Assembly: GCF_902729445.1 (NCBI RefSeq)
Contig: NZ_CACVCE010000002.1
Span: 77,580 to 141,579, forward strand
Source of the DNA: Magnetospirillum sp902729445
GTDB lineage: Bacteria; Pseudomonadota; Alphaproteobacteria; Rhodospirillales; Magnetospirillaceae
Direction of reading: 5' to 3'
DNA length: 64,000 nt
Positions 52,035 to 61,093 of this stretch are shown in pieces. The translations under genes and the position numbers were made by a program. The first letter of the stretch is position 1. Every line of letters begins with the position of its first letter. Under the pieces are notes generated by a model, which was given only the letters and a program-made list of their open reading frames with translations, was not told the origin of the DNA and made no database searches.

Positions 52035-52295
52035 CAAAACCTCCCGTGTTGCCTTTCGGCGGGTCTCCCTCCAAGCGGCGCGTCCGGTGACGGCCGCCGA
52101 TCTCTGAGCCTTGGCCTCTTGTTCTCCGCGAGTGTACCCCCGGGGCGATGGGGATGGGGCGCGGGTCGGGCCATGCGGTTTTCCAGTCATATTCTGTATT
52201 TGACATATTTGCAATGTCTGACGTACCTATCCACGCAAGATGTTTACGTTGCACTTGGAACAATTATAATTTTCGAGTGTTAACAGGCGGATTCC
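52035..52295. promoter_or_regulatory. AT-rich divergent promoter region between aprB and the MazG-like gene
   Basis: From 52185 to 52280 the base composition drops sharply in GC. A TTGACA at 52200-52205 is followed 18 nt later by TACCTA, a plausible but weak sigma-70 pair for the plus strand. An inverted repeat GACAT-N7-ATGTC lies at 52202-52218 and overlaps it, which could be an operator. Confidence 0.4.
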
Positions 52296-52739
52296 ATGGA
52301 AGAATCGAAAACAATGCTGCAATGCGGCAGTCCTGCCCCGACGGGTGGGGCGGTGGATTCGCCGGATTGCCGGGCGCTGACCGAGCGCCTGATCGCCTTC
52401 CGTGACGAGCGCGACTGGGCCCAGTTCCACACCGCCAAGAACCTGATGGTGTCGCTGGCCTTGGAAGCCGCCGAGCTGCTGGAGCTGGCGCAATGGAAGA
52501 CCGACGGCCAGCTGGACGAGGCGCTGGCCGACCCGGCGCTCAAGGCCCGCCTGGCCGAGGAATGTGCCGATGTCTTCCTGTACCTGCTGCTGTTGTGCGA
52601 GCGCGCCGGCATCGATTTGCCGAGTGCCGCTGCCGCCAAGATCGATGCCAACGCCGCCAAGTACCCCGCCCATTTGGCCAGGGGAAGTGCTGCGAAATAC
52701 ACCGAATTGCCCGAAGTTAAGAAAATTCTTGTGGAATGA
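52296..52739 (+). CDS. MazG-like nucleotide pyrophosphohydrolase
   Basis: A 147-residue all-helical protein of the MazG/RS21-C6 superfamily. The metal-binding acidic pattern is visible as EAAELLEL and EECADVFLYL. Such enzymes hydrolyse non-canonical or excess nucleoside triphosphates to monophosphate and pyrophosphate. It sits between aprBA and sat, 80 nt before sat, in a cluster handling APS, ATP and pyrophosphate. Whether its substrate is linked to that chemistry is an inference. The first 25 residues are an extension outside the domain. Confidence 0.82.
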   Translation: MEESKTMLQCGSPAPTGGAVDSPDCRALTERLIAFRDERDWAQFHTAKNLMVSLALEAAELLELAQWKTDGQLDEALADPALKARLAEECADVFLYLLLLCERAGIDLPSAAAAKIDANAAKYPAHLARGSAAKYTELPEVKKILVE

Positions 52740-52819
52740 TGTTCTAATTTAGGCGAACTTCAAGCGGCCGAACGAGAGCGAAAAATGCTCCGCATGGCAC
52801 GAACAGGGAGAGAGGGAAC

Positions 52820-53995
52820 ATGTCCAAGCTGGTGCAGCCGCATGGCGGCGGCTCGTTGAAGCCGTTGCTGGTACCCGAAATCGAACGTCGCGACGAGTTG
52901 AAGCGGGCCGGTGCCTTGAAGAAGGTGCCGATGACCAGCCGCGAGACCAGTGACGTCATCATGCTGGCCATGGGCGCCTATACGCCGCTCGACGGCTTCA
53001 TGGGCAAGGCCGACTGGGAAGGCGTGTGCTCGGGCATGAAGATGACCGACGGCCTGTTCTGGCCGATCCCGATCACCCTGTCGGCGACCAAGGAGCTGGC
53101 CGATTCCATCCAGGCCGACGAAGAGGTCGCGCTGGTCGATGCCGAAACCGGCGAGATCATGGCGGTGATGCAGGTCTCGGAGAAGTACGAGATCGACAAG
53201 GCGTTCGAGTGCCAGCACGTCTATCGCACCACCGATCCCGCCCATCCCGGCGTGCAGAAGGTGATGGCGCAAGGTCAGGTCAACCTGGCCGGCCGGGTGT
53301 CGTGCCTGTCGGAAGGCGAGTATCCCGAGAAGTACAAGGGCCTGTATCTGCGCCCGGCCGAAAGCCGCGCGGTGTTCGCCGAAAAGGGCTGGTCGAAGGT
53401 GGCCGCCTTCCAGACCCGCAACCCGATGCACCGCAGCCATGAGCATCTGGCCAAGATCGCCGTCGAGGTCACCGACGGCGTGTTCATCCATCAGGTCCTG
53501 GGCAAGCTGAAGGACGGCGACATTCCGGCCGAGACCCGCACCAAGGCCATCGGCGCGATGATCGACAATTACTTCGTGCCCGGCACGGTGATCCAGGCCG
53601 GCTATCCGATCGAGATGCGCTATGGCGGCCCGCGCGAGGCGCTGATCCATGCGCTGATCCGTCAGAATTTCGGCTGCTCGCACCTGATCGTCGGCCGCGA
53701 CCATGCCGGCGTCGGCGATTATTACGGCCCGTTCGACGCCCAGCACATCTTCGACACCCTGTGGCCCGGCGCGCTGGAGACCCAGGCGTTGAAGATCGAC
53801 ATCACCTTCTTCTGCAAGAAGTGCTACGGCATGGCGACCGCCAAGACCTGCCCGCACGGCAAGGAGGATCAGGTCAACATTTCGGGCACCAAGCAGCGCG
53901 AGATGCTGTCGAAGGGTGAGCATATCCCGCCGGAATTCAGCCGCCCGGAAGTGGTGGCGATCCTGCGCGATTATTACGCCTCGTTGGGTAAGTAA
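52820..53995 (+). CDS. sat: Sulfate adenylyltransferase (ATP sulfurylase)
   Basis: A 391-residue homomeric enzyme that interconverts APS plus pyrophosphate with ATP plus sulfate. The catalytic loop is QTRNPMHRSHEHLAK (HxxH type), and GRDHAGVGDYYG is the second conserved motif. The cysteine set CKKCYGMATAKTC near the C-terminus is common in dissimilatory Sat. With aprBA it forms the sulfite-APS-sulfate route. The start follows GGGAGAGAGGG. It is the first structural gene of the plus-strand sulfur operon. Confidence 0.95.
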   Translation: MSKLVQPHGGGSLKPLLVPEIERRDELKRAGALKKVPMTSRETSDVIMLAMGAYTPLDGFMGKADWEGVCSGMKMTDGLFWPIPITLSATKELADSIQADEEVALVDAETGEIMAVMQVSEKYEIDKAFECQHVYRTTDPAHPGVQKVMAQGQVNLAGRVSCLSEGEYPEKYKGLYLRPAESRAVFAEKGWSKVAAFQTRNPMHRSHEHLAKIAVEVTDGVFIHQVLGKLKDGDIPAETRTKAIGAMIDNYFVPGTVIQAGYPIEMRYGGPREALIHALIRQNFGCSHLIVGRDHAGVGDYYGPFDAQHIFDTLWPGALETQALKIDITFFCKKCYGMATAKTCPHGKEDQVNISGTKQREMLSKGEHIPPEFSRPEVVAILRDYYASLGK

Positions 53996-54006
53996 GACAA
54001 AGGGGT

Positions 54007-54033
54007 GGCCGGTCCGGTTTCGCCGGGCCGGCC
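54007..54033 (+). terminator. Intercistronic hairpin between sat and qmoA
   Basis: GGCCGGTCCGG and CCGGGCCGGCC (54007-54017 and 54023-54033) form an 11-bp stem with one G-U pair and a five-base loop. No T-run follows, so a role in mRNA stability or partial attenuation is likelier than full termination. Confidence 0.5.
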
Positions 54034-54082
54034 CAACGATCAAAGCGTTGCGCGCAAAAAACCGCGAAGTGGAGAGGGAAGC

Positions 54083-55339
54083 ATGAGCGAGACGACGAGC
54101 CGCAGCCGCACCATCATGGTGGTCGGTGGCGGAATCGCCGGCATCACCGCCGCCGTCGAGGCGGCCGAAGCCGGACATGACGTGGTTCTGATCGAGAAAA
54201 GCCCCAGCCTGGGCGGCCGGGTCGCCCAGATGAACCGCTATTTCCCCAAGCTGTGCCATCCCACCTGCGGTCTGGAAATCAACTTCCAGCGCATCAAGAA
54301 GTCCAAGCGCATCAGCGTCTTCACCTTCTCGGAAGTGTCGGCGGTCAAGGGCGGGCCGGGCGGCTACACCGTCACCGTCAAGACCAGCCCGCGCCACGTC
54401 AAGGCCAACTGCACCGCCTGCGGCGATTGCGCCAAGGTGGCGACCTCGGATGTCTCGAATGCCTTCAATTACGGCATGGACAGCGTCAAGTCGGCCTATC
54501 TGCCGCATGTGATGGCCTTTCCGATGCGCTATGTGGTCGATCCGTCCGTGGTCGGCACGCCTGAGGGCGAGGCCATCAAGGCCGCCTGTCCGGTCGGCGC
54601 CGTCGATCTGGAGCAGAAGGACGAAAGCTTCGACCTGGAAGTCGGCGCGGTAGTGTGGGCGACCGGCTGGCGCCCCTATCCGGCCGCCAATCTGACCGCC
54701 TATCGCTGGACCGACATCGCCGACGTCATCACCAATGTCGAGATGGAGCGTCTGGCCAGTGTCGATGGCCCGACCAAGGGCAAGATCGTCCGGCCCAGCA
54801 ATGGCGAGGCACCCAAGCGGGTGGCCCTGATCCAGTGCGCCGGCTCGCGCGATCTGAACCATCTGGCCTATTGCTCGCGCATTTGCTGCCTGGCTTCCAT
54901 GAAGCACGCGGCTTACGTCCGCGAGCAGCTGGCCGACGCCACCGTCGACGTCTATTACATCGACCTGCGCGCCCACGATAAGCTGGAAAGCTTCTTGAAC
55001 CGCCTGAAGCGCGACCCCCAGGTCAATTTCGTCAAGTCGAAGCCCGCCCGCATCGAGAAGTCGGAAGCCGGCGGTCCGGTGGTGTGCGGCGAGAACACCC
55101 TGACCCGCGAGGTCTATGCCGAGGCCTATGATCTGGTGGTGCTGGCCACCGGCATGCAGGCCTCGCTGGCGGCCGAGGGCCAGCCCAGCTTCGCCGCCGA
55201 TTTCGACGATTACGGCTTCGTGTTCGCCGAGGGTGACTCGATTGCCGCCGGCGTGGCCTCGGGGCCGCTGGACGTGTCGATGTCGGTGCAGTCGGCCACC
55301 GCCGCCGCCTGCCGCGCCATCCGCGCCGTGACCGCCTGA
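54083..55339 (+). CDS. qmoA: QmoA, HdrA-like flavoprotein
   Basis: A 418-residue FAD protein of the HdrA family. The dinucleotide motif is VVGGGIAGITAAVEAAEAG near residue 14, then SLGGRVAQMNRYFPK. A short cysteine motif CTACGDCAK and the C-terminal VVLATGM complete the pattern. QmoA with QmoB exchanges electrons between AprBA and a membrane or cytoplasmic partner. The ATG at 54083 follows GGAGAGGG. Confidence 0.92.
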   Translation: MSETTSRSRTIMVVGGGIAGITAAVEAAEAGHDVVLIEKSPSLGGRVAQMNRYFPKLCHPTCGLEINFQRIKKSKRISVFTFSEVSAVKGGPGGYTVTVKTSPRHVKANCTACGDCAKVATSDVSNAFNYGMDSVKSAYLPHVMAFPMRYVVDPSVVGTPEGEAIKAACPVGAVDLEQKDESFDLEVGAVVWATGWRPYPAANLTAYRWTDIADVITNVEMERLASVDGPTKGKIVRPSNGEAPKRVALIQCAGSRDLNHLAYCSRICCLASMKHAAYVREQLADATVDVYYIDLRAHDKLESFLNRLKRDPQVNFVKSKPARIEKSEAGGPVVCGENTLTREVYAEAYDLVVLATGMQASLAAEGQPSFAADFDDYGFVFAEGDSIAAGVASGPLDVSMSVQSATAAACRAIRAVTA

Positions 55340-55356
55340 CGCCAGGGAGAAGAAAA

Positions 55357-57612
55357 ATGAGCGAGAGGAAAACCGGCGTCTACCTGTGCAGCGGCTGCGG
55401 CATCGGTGAGGCTGTCAATGTCGGCGCCCTGGAAACGGTCGCCAAAAGCGAGTTCAAGCAAGAATCCAAGACCCATTCCTGCCTGTGCGGCGACGAAGGG
55501 GTGGGGATGATCAAGGCCGACATCGAGGCCGGCACCAACCAGGTAGTGGTCGCCGCCTGTTCGGCCCGCGTCATGACCGACCGCTTCGGCTTCGAGCCGA
55601 TCCAGGTGGTTCGCGCCGATCTGCGCGAAAAGGTCATCTGGTCGCACCCGGCCGGCGACGAGGACACCCAGGCCCTGGCCGAGGATCATGTCCGCATGGC
55701 CCTGACCCAGGCCAGCAAGATCAAGGCCCCGGAACCGTGGATCGATGGCGATTTCTCGCAAGTCATCATGGTGCTGGGTGGCGGCGTCACCGGCCTGAAT
55801 GCCGCGCTGCAGGCCGCTGGATTGGGCCACGACGTGCTGCTGGTGGAACGCGCCGACCAGTTGGGCGGCCATGCCCGCACGGCCTCCAAGCGCCTGCCGC
55901 ACACGCCGCCTTACGACAAGCCCGAAGCCAACGACATCCAGGTGTTGCTGGATGCGGTGGCGGCCAACCCCAAGATCAAGGTGCGCCTGAACGCCCTGGT
56001 CACCCGCACGGCGGGTATGCCCGGCAAGTTCGCGGTGACCTTCGCCGACGGCACCATCGAGGATGTCGGCGCCATCATCGTCGCCACCGGTTGGCGTCCC
56101 TATGACGCCACCAAGCTGGGCCATCTGGGTTACGGCGCCAGCCCCGACGTGGTGACCAACACCGACATGGAAAAGATGCTGGCCGCCGGTCAGCTTGCCC
56201 GCAAGTCGGACGGCAAGGCGCCCAAGTCCATCGCCTTCGTCCAGTGCGCCGGCTCGCGCGATGCCGACCATCTGCCCTATTGCTCGTCGATCTGCTGCCA
56301 GACCTCGCTGAAGCAGGCGCTGGAAGTGCTGGAGTCCGATCCCAGCGCCAATATCTTCGTCATCTACGAGGAAATGCGCACCCCGGGCGTGGCGGAAGAG
56401 CTGTATCGCCAGGCCCAAAGCAAGGGCGTCATCTTCATCAAGGGCAAGGTCAAGGGTGTCGGCGCCGACCTGACCGTCACCGTGGCCGACGAGCTGGTGC
56501 AACAAGACGTGCCGCTGGCCGGCCTGGACATGGTGGTCCTGGCCACCGGCATGGTGCCCAACTCGACCAATCCCGATCAGGCGATGGTCGAATACGGCGC
56601 CGAGCAGCTGAACGGCGACGTCGATCCCGAGGCTCCGATCGCGGTGGCCGGCTATTGTGGCGAGGCCCCGGCTGCCCATGAAAAGCGCGCGCAGGCGGTG
56701 CCGGAAGGCGGTCCGCTGTTGAACCTGCAATACCGCCAGGGCCCGCATCTGCCGGTGCTGCATGACGGTTTCGCCGATTCGCACTATATCTGCTTCCCCT
56801 ACGAGACCCGGCGGACCGGCATCTACACCGCCGGTCCGGTGCGGCGTCCGATGGATTGGGCCGAAGCCGCCGAGGATGCCGCCGGTGCGGTGCTGAAGGC
56901 GGTGCAGGCGGTGCGCTCGGCCGCCGCCGGTGCCGCCCTTCATCCGCGCGTCGGCGACCTGTCGTTCCCCAAGATCAACCTGAACGCCTGCACCAAGTGC
57001 CGTCGTTGCACGGTGGAATGCCCGTTCGGCGCCATCGACGAGGACGAGAAGGAATATCCCAACGTCAACCCCACGCGCTGCCGCCGCTGCGGTACCTGCA
57101 TGGGGGCCTGCCCGGTGCGCACCATCAGCTTCGACAATTACTCGGTCGAGATGCTGTCCTCGATGATCAAGGCGGTGAAGGTCCCCGACGAGTTCTCGGG
57201 CAAGCCGCGCATCCTGATCATGGCCTGCGAGAACGACGCCGTTCCGGCGCTGGACCAGGCCGGCATCAAGCGCAATTCCTGGTCGTCGCATGTTCGCGTC
57301 GTGCCGGTGCGTTGCCTGGGCTCGGTCAGCCTGCTGAACATCTCGGATGCTTTGTCGGCGGGTTACGACGGCGTCATGCTGATGGGCTGCAAGCCCGGCG
57401 ATGATTACCAGTGCCACTTCGTCAAGGGCTCGGCCATGGCCGCCGAACGTCTGTCGAAGGTGGGCGAGACCCTGAAGTCGATGATGCTGGAACCCGAGCG
57501 GGTGGTGCAGGCGGAAGCCTCGATCGCCGATTCCGACCGGTTGCCCAAGGTGATCGACGGCTTCGTCGAGACCATCATGAAAGTCGGCTTCAATCCGTTC
57601 AAGGGGTTCTAA
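55357..57612 (+). CDS. qmoB: QmoB, HdrA-like flavoprotein with ferredoxin and MvhD-like domains
   Basis: A 751-residue protein. An N-terminal HdrA segment (CSGCGIGEAVNVGAL) is followed by an FAD domain (VLGGGVTGLNAALQAAG, near residue 135). Two 4Fe-4S motifs, CTKCRRCTVECPFGA and CRRCGTCMGACPVRT, lie near residues 550-590. The C-terminus resembles MvhD/FrhD delta subunits (VVPVRCLGSVS, MLMGCKPGDDYQCHFVKG). It is 17 nt downstream of qmoA. Confidence 0.92.
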   Translation: MSERKTGVYLCSGCGIGEAVNVGALETVAKSEFKQESKTHSCLCGDEGVGMIKADIEAGTNQVVVAACSARVMTDRFGFEPIQVVRADLREKVIWSHPAGDEDTQALAEDHVRMALTQASKIKAPEPWIDGDFSQVIMVLGGGVTGLNAALQAAGLGHDVLLVERADQLGGHARTASKRLPHTPPYDKPEANDIQVLLDAVAANPKIKVRLNALVTRTAGMPGKFAVTFADGTIEDVGAIIVATGWRPYDATKLGHLGYGASPDVVTNTDMEKMLAAGQLARKSDGKAPKSIAFVQCAGSRDADHLPYCSSICCQTSLKQALEVLESDPSANIFVIYEEMRTPGVAEELYRQAQSKGVIFIKGKVKGVGADLTVTVADELVQQDVPLAGLDMVVLATGMVPNSTNPDQAMVEYGAEQLNGDVDPEAPIAVAGYCGEAPAAHEKRAQAVPEGGPLLNLQYRQGPHLPVLHDGFADSHYICFPYETRRTGIYTAGPVRRPMDWAEAAEDAAGAVLKAVQAVRSAAAGAALHPRVGDLSFPKINLNACTKCRRCTVECPFGAIDEDEKEYPNVNPTRCRRCGTCMGACPVRTISFDNYSVEMLSSMIKAVKVPDEFSGKPRILIMACENDAVPALDQAGIKRNSWSSHVRVVPVRCLGSVSLLNISDALSAGYDGVMLMGCKPGDDYQCHFVKGSAMAAERLSKVGETLKSMMLEPERVVQAEASIADSDRLPKVIDGFVETIMKVGFNPFKGF

Positions 57613-57616
57613 GGCC

Positions 57617-58231
57617 ATGAACGCCATGTCTCCCACGCCTTCCAAGGCCTATGACCTGAACTTCGCCCGCTGGGTCTATGAAAACGTCGATGGTGGCGAC
57701 CGCATGGCCTTGTGCATGCAGTGCGGCACCTGCTCGGGCTCGTGCCCGATCGGCACCCAGATGGACCATGGTCCGCGCAAGCTGTTCATGATGATCCGCG
57801 CCGGCATGAAGGACGCGGTGCTCAGTTCGAACACCTTGTGGAACTGCGTGTCTTGCTACAATTGCGTGGTGCGCTGCCCGCGTCAGGTGCCGGTGACCTA
57901 TATCCTGCACGACCTGGCCCATGTGGCGGTGCGTGAAGGCTATGCCCAGGCCCGTGAAAGCGACAATGCCCGCTTCGCCAAGGCCTTCTGGTGGTCGGCC
58001 GCCAAGTATGGCCGCACCGACGAACGCCTGGTCACCGCCAAGTATTATTTCAGCTTCGGCCTGGGCGAGGGCATCAAGCGCGGCATGGCCAACCAGAAGA
58101 TCGCCTTAGGGATGGTCAAGACCAAGCGCATGCATCTGGGCATGCCGCACAAGGTCAAGAACACCGGCGAGTTGCACGCCATCCTGGCCAAGGCGGCCGA
58201 GATGGAAGCCAAGAAGCATGGCGCGAAGTGA
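57617..58231 (+). CDS. hdrC: HdrC-like ferredoxin subunit
   Basis: A 204-residue soluble protein with two 4Fe-4S motifs, CMQCGTCSGSCPIG and CVSCYNCVVRCPR, matching heterodisulfide reductase subunit C. The membrane cytochrome b-type half of QmoC is absent, since no transmembrane helices are visible. It lies 4 nt after qmoB and 10 nt before hdrB. In clusters with qmoAB it may replace QmoC by pairing with HdrB. Confidence 0.88.
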   Translation: MNAMSPTPSKAYDLNFARWVYENVDGGDRMALCMQCGTCSGSCPIGTQMDHGPRKLFMMIRAGMKDAVLSSNTLWNCVSCYNCVVRCPRQVPVTYILHDLAHVAVREGYAQARESDNARFAKAFWWSAAKYGRTDERLVTAKYYFSFGLGEGIKRGMANQKIALGMVKTKRMHLGMPHKVKNTGELHAILAKAAEMEAKKHGAK

Positions 58232-58241
58232 GGATGATGCG

Positions 58242-59144
58242 ATGACCACCAAGACCATGTCGTACTATCCCGGCTGCTCGTCGCAGGCGTCGGCCGTTCA
58301 TCTCGACACCTCGCTGCGCGCCGTCATGGGCAAGCTGGGCGTCACGCTTCGCGAGGTCGAGGACTGGAATTGCTGCGGCGCCTCGGTCGGCCATGTCGAT
58401 GGCGGCCATCTGGGCATGTATGCCCTGAACGGCCGCAATCTGGCCGCCGCCCAGGCGCAAGGGCCGGAAGACTTCGTCACGCCGTGCGCCGCCTGTTACC
58501 TGAACAGCCATTACCACAACGAGAAGATCCGCGGCGACGAGGCCCTGAAGGCCGAGGTCAACGAGGTGCTGGCCGCCGGCGGCAAGTCCTATGACGGCAG
58601 CCTGCATGTGCGTCACTCGTGCGAGGTGCTGGTCAACGATATCGGCATGGACGCCGTCAAGGCCCAGGTCACCAAGCCGCTGTCGGGGCTGAAGGTGGCC
58701 GGCTGGGTCGGTTGCCAGACCGTGCGCCCGTTCGCCAAGACCGAACGCGGCGGCAATTACGATGCCTATGACGATCCCAAGTTCCTGGACGACTTCATCA
58801 GCGCCTGCGGCGCCGACGCGGTGCCGTTCAAGGGCAAGACCAAGTGCTGCGGCGGCTCGGTCAGCGTCATGAGCCCCGACAAGACCCTGCACCTGATGAA
58901 GGACATTCTGGACGAGGTGAAGGAAACCGGCGCCGAGGTGGTGGTCACCCCTTGTCCGCTGTGCCAGACCAACCTGGAAATGTATCAGCCGATGATCAAC
59001 GAGAAGTTCGGCACCGATTTCAATTTCCCGGTGATGTTTTATTCCCAGTTGATGGCGGTGGCGTTCGGTCTGGACGCCGAGAAGGATGCGGCCTTGCACC
59101 AGCACCTGATTCCGCCTCAACCAGTTCTTGCCCGGGCGAAGTAG
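58242..59144 (+). CDS. hdrB: HdrB-like CCG-domain subunit
   Basis: A 300-residue protein with two CCG-type cysteine-rich domains: WNCCGASVGH with TPCAACYLN, and KCCGGS with TPCPLCQTN. These bind the non-cubane 4Fe-4S clusters of HdrB, the heterodisulfide-reducing subunit. The ATG at 58242 gives MTTKTMSYYPGC, with GAGG upstream; an ATG 24 nt earlier overlaps hdrC. Its redox partner (a disulfide or quinone link) is unknown in this context. Confidence 0.88.
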   Translation: MTTKTMSYYPGCSSQASAVHLDTSLRAVMGKLGVTLREVEDWNCCGASVGHVDGGHLGMYALNGRNLAAAQAQGPEDFVTPCAACYLNSHYHNEKIRGDEALKAEVNEVLAAGGKSYDGSLHVRHSCEVLVNDIGMDAVKAQVTKPLSGLKVAGWVGCQTVRPFAKTERGGNYDAYDDPKFLDDFISACGADAVPFKGKTKCCGGSVSVMSPDKTLHLMKDILDEVKETGAEVVVTPCPLCQTNLEMYQPMINEKFGTDFNFPVMFYSQLMAVAFGLDAEKDAALHQHLIPPQPVLARAK

Positions 59145-59172
59145 TCACAGGGGGCTTTAGCCCGGGAACCTT

Positions 59173-59207
59173 GGGCCGCGCCTTCCATGGCGCGGCCCTA
59201 TTTTCTT
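59173..59207 (+). terminator. Intrinsic terminator of the sat-qmo-hdr operon
   Basis: A perfect 10-bp stem GGGCCGCGCC / GGCGCGGCCC (59173-59182 with 59189-59198), a TTCCAT loop and then TATTTTCTT. It lies 28 nt after the hdrB stop. Confidence 0.88.
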
Positions 59208-59259
59208 ACGGAACGGATTTTCTGATAGGATCGGCGTCGGCAGGCAGGGGAGGCGTTCG

Positions 59260-60615
59260 ATGAAGTCCGTCATCACATTGGCAATCGCGCTGGCATGCTG
59301 GGCTATGCCGGCGCTGGCCAAAGAGGTTCGGCCGATTCCGGCCGGCCTGGACCGGATCGAGCACATCGTCGTCATCTATCTGGAAAATCGCAGCTTCGAC
59401 AATATGTACGGCCTGTTTCCGGGCGCTGCCGGGTTGGGCGATGCTTGGCGGGCTCCGGCCCAGCGAGACGCGGTTACCGGCAAGGAACTGGACGAATTGC
59501 CCCGGGTGGTCGATCCCCGGAAGAAGGCCCCTGACCTTCGCTTCCCCGCCGGTCTGCCCAACAAGCCGTGGCTGATTGACCAATACATCTCGCACGGCGA
59601 CAAGTTTCCCGATCTGGTCCACGAATTCTATACCCACCAGCGCCAGATCAACGGGGGAGGCAACGACCTGTTCGCCTCGTTGTCCGACGCCAAGGCCTTG
59701 TCCATGGCCTATCACGACACGCGAGACACGCGCCTGTGGCGTCTGGCGTCGCAATACACCCTGGCCGACAATTTCTTCCAGGCCGCCTTTGGCGGCTCGT
59801 TCCTGAACCATATGTGGCTGGCCTGCGCCTGCACGCCGGTCTTCCCCGATGCCCCGGACTCCAACCGGATCCACCTGGACGACAAGGGAAACGTCACGCG
59901 GCGGGGAAACGTCACCTCGGACGGTTTCGCGGTGAACACCATCCAGCCGGTCGGCGGCCCCTTTGCGCCGGGAGCCGATCCGGCCACCTTGCTGCCGGTT
60001 CAGAATGCGCCGACCATCGGCGACCGATTGAGCGAGAAGGGCATTTCCTGGGCCTGGTATTCCGGGGGATGGGACGATGCCGAGCGGGGCCAGGCGCAAA
60101 GCGATTTCCAGTATCACCATCAGCCCTATGCCTATTTCGCCCCCTATCAGCGGGGCCATGCGGCGCGGGACCAGCATATCCGCGACGATTCCCGTCTTGG
60201 CGCCGATATCGCCAACAAGGCCTTGCCGCAAGTATTGTTCGTCAAGCCGCGCGGCCGGGACAATCAGCATCCCGGCTATGCCAATCTGGCCGACGCCGAC
60301 CGTTATGCGGCCGAGTTGGTGGAACGCATCCAGGCCAGTCCCTACTGGGACAAATCGGTCATCATCATCACCTATGACGAGTTCGGCGGATTATACGACC
60401 ATGTCGCCCCGCCCAAGGGCGACCGCTGGGGGCCGGGCTCGCGCATTCCGGCGCTGGTGATCTCGCCCTTTGCCAAGAAGGGCTTTGTCGATCATACCCA
60501 GTACGACACGACGTCGGTGCTGAAGACCATCGAAGCGCGCTTCAAGCTTGAGCCCCTGGGCAGCCGCGACAAGGCCGCCCAACCGATGTTCAACGCCCTC
60601 GACCTCGGTCGGTGA
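59260..60615 (+). CDS. Secreted phosphoesterase (acid phosphatase/phospholipase C family)
   Basis: A 451-residue protein with a Sec signal (SVITLAIALACWAMPALA) and the PF04185-type phosphoesterase fold. Characteristic motifs are YLENRSFDNMYG near residue 45 with the catalytic Thr/Ser region and IIITYDEFGGLYDHVAP near residue 365. Members are AcpA-type acid phosphatases or phospholipases C; which it is cannot be told. It follows the sulfur operon terminator and has its own start region. Its 3' end overlaps the convergent GNAT gene by 26 nt. Confidence 0.82.
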   Translation: MKSVITLAIALACWAMPALAKEVRPIPAGLDRIEHIVVIYLENRSFDNMYGLFPGAAGLGDAWRAPAQRDAVTGKELDELPRVVDPRKKAPDLRFPAGLPNKPWLIDQYISHGDKFPDLVHEFYTHQRQINGGGNDLFASLSDAKALSMAYHDTRDTRLWRLASQYTLADNFFQAAFGGSFLNHMWLACACTPVFPDAPDSNRIHLDDKGNVTRRGNVTSDGFAVNTIQPVGGPFAPGADPATLLPVQNAPTIGDRLSEKGISWAWYSGGWDDAERGQAQSDFQYHHQPYAYFAPYQRGHAARDQHIRDDSRLGADIANKALPQVLFVKPRGRDNQHPGYANLADADRYAAELVERIQASPYWDKSVIIITYDEFGGLYDHVAPPKGDRWGPGSRIPALVISPFAKKGFVDHTQYDTTSVLKTIEARFKLEPLGSRDKAAQPMFNALDLGR

Positions 60616-61093
60616 TTTCGGCCAACCGGGCCAGTCCCGGGCCATCCAGCCTCCACGGCTGCCAGTCATCCAGCGGGCCGAACCCCAGCGCGCCATAGAA
60701 ATCCTGCGCCGTCCGGTTCCATGTCAGCACATTGACATCCATCCGGCAGCAGCCGCGCGCCATGGCCAGTCTGGCCGCCTCGGCCAGCAGCTTGCGCCCG
60801 ACCGAGCGGCCGCGCATGTCGGGATCGACGAACAGGTCGTGGACGATCAGGGTCGGCTGCCCGGCCCAGCTGGAATAGGACTCCAGCAGCACCGCGCCGC
60901 CGCAATTCCGCCCGTCCGCTTCCGCCAGCAGCACGGTGAAACGGGGCCGCTCGCCGAAGCCGTCGCGGCGGACTGCTTCCTCGGTCAGGGCCGGCGCCGT
61001 GGCGGCCTGTTCGAACTTCGCCAGCCGGTGGATCAAGGCGACGATGGTGCCGGCATCCTCGATGGTGGCGGGGCGGATGGTGATGTCGGTCAT
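60590..61093 (-). CDS. GNAT-family N-acetyltransferase
   Basis: A 167-residue protein with the GNAT fold: motif IRPATIEDAGTIVALI at the start, VHDLFVDPDMRGRSVGRKLL for acetyl-CoA binding, and NRTAQDFYGALGF for the C-terminal strand. This pattern is similar to spermidine/amino acid acetyltransferase-like proteins. The acceptor is unknown. It overlaps the MFS gene upstream by 4 nt (ATGA), so they are coupled. Confidence 0.82.
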   Translation of the reverse strand: MTDITIRPATIEDAGTIVALIHRLAKFEQAATAPALTEEAVRRDGFGERPRFTVLLAEADGRNCGGAVLLESYSSWAGQPTLIVHDLFVDPDMRGRSVGRKLLAEAARLAMARGCCRMDVNVLTWNRTAQDFYGALGFGPLDDWQPWRLDGPGLARLAEITDRGRGR

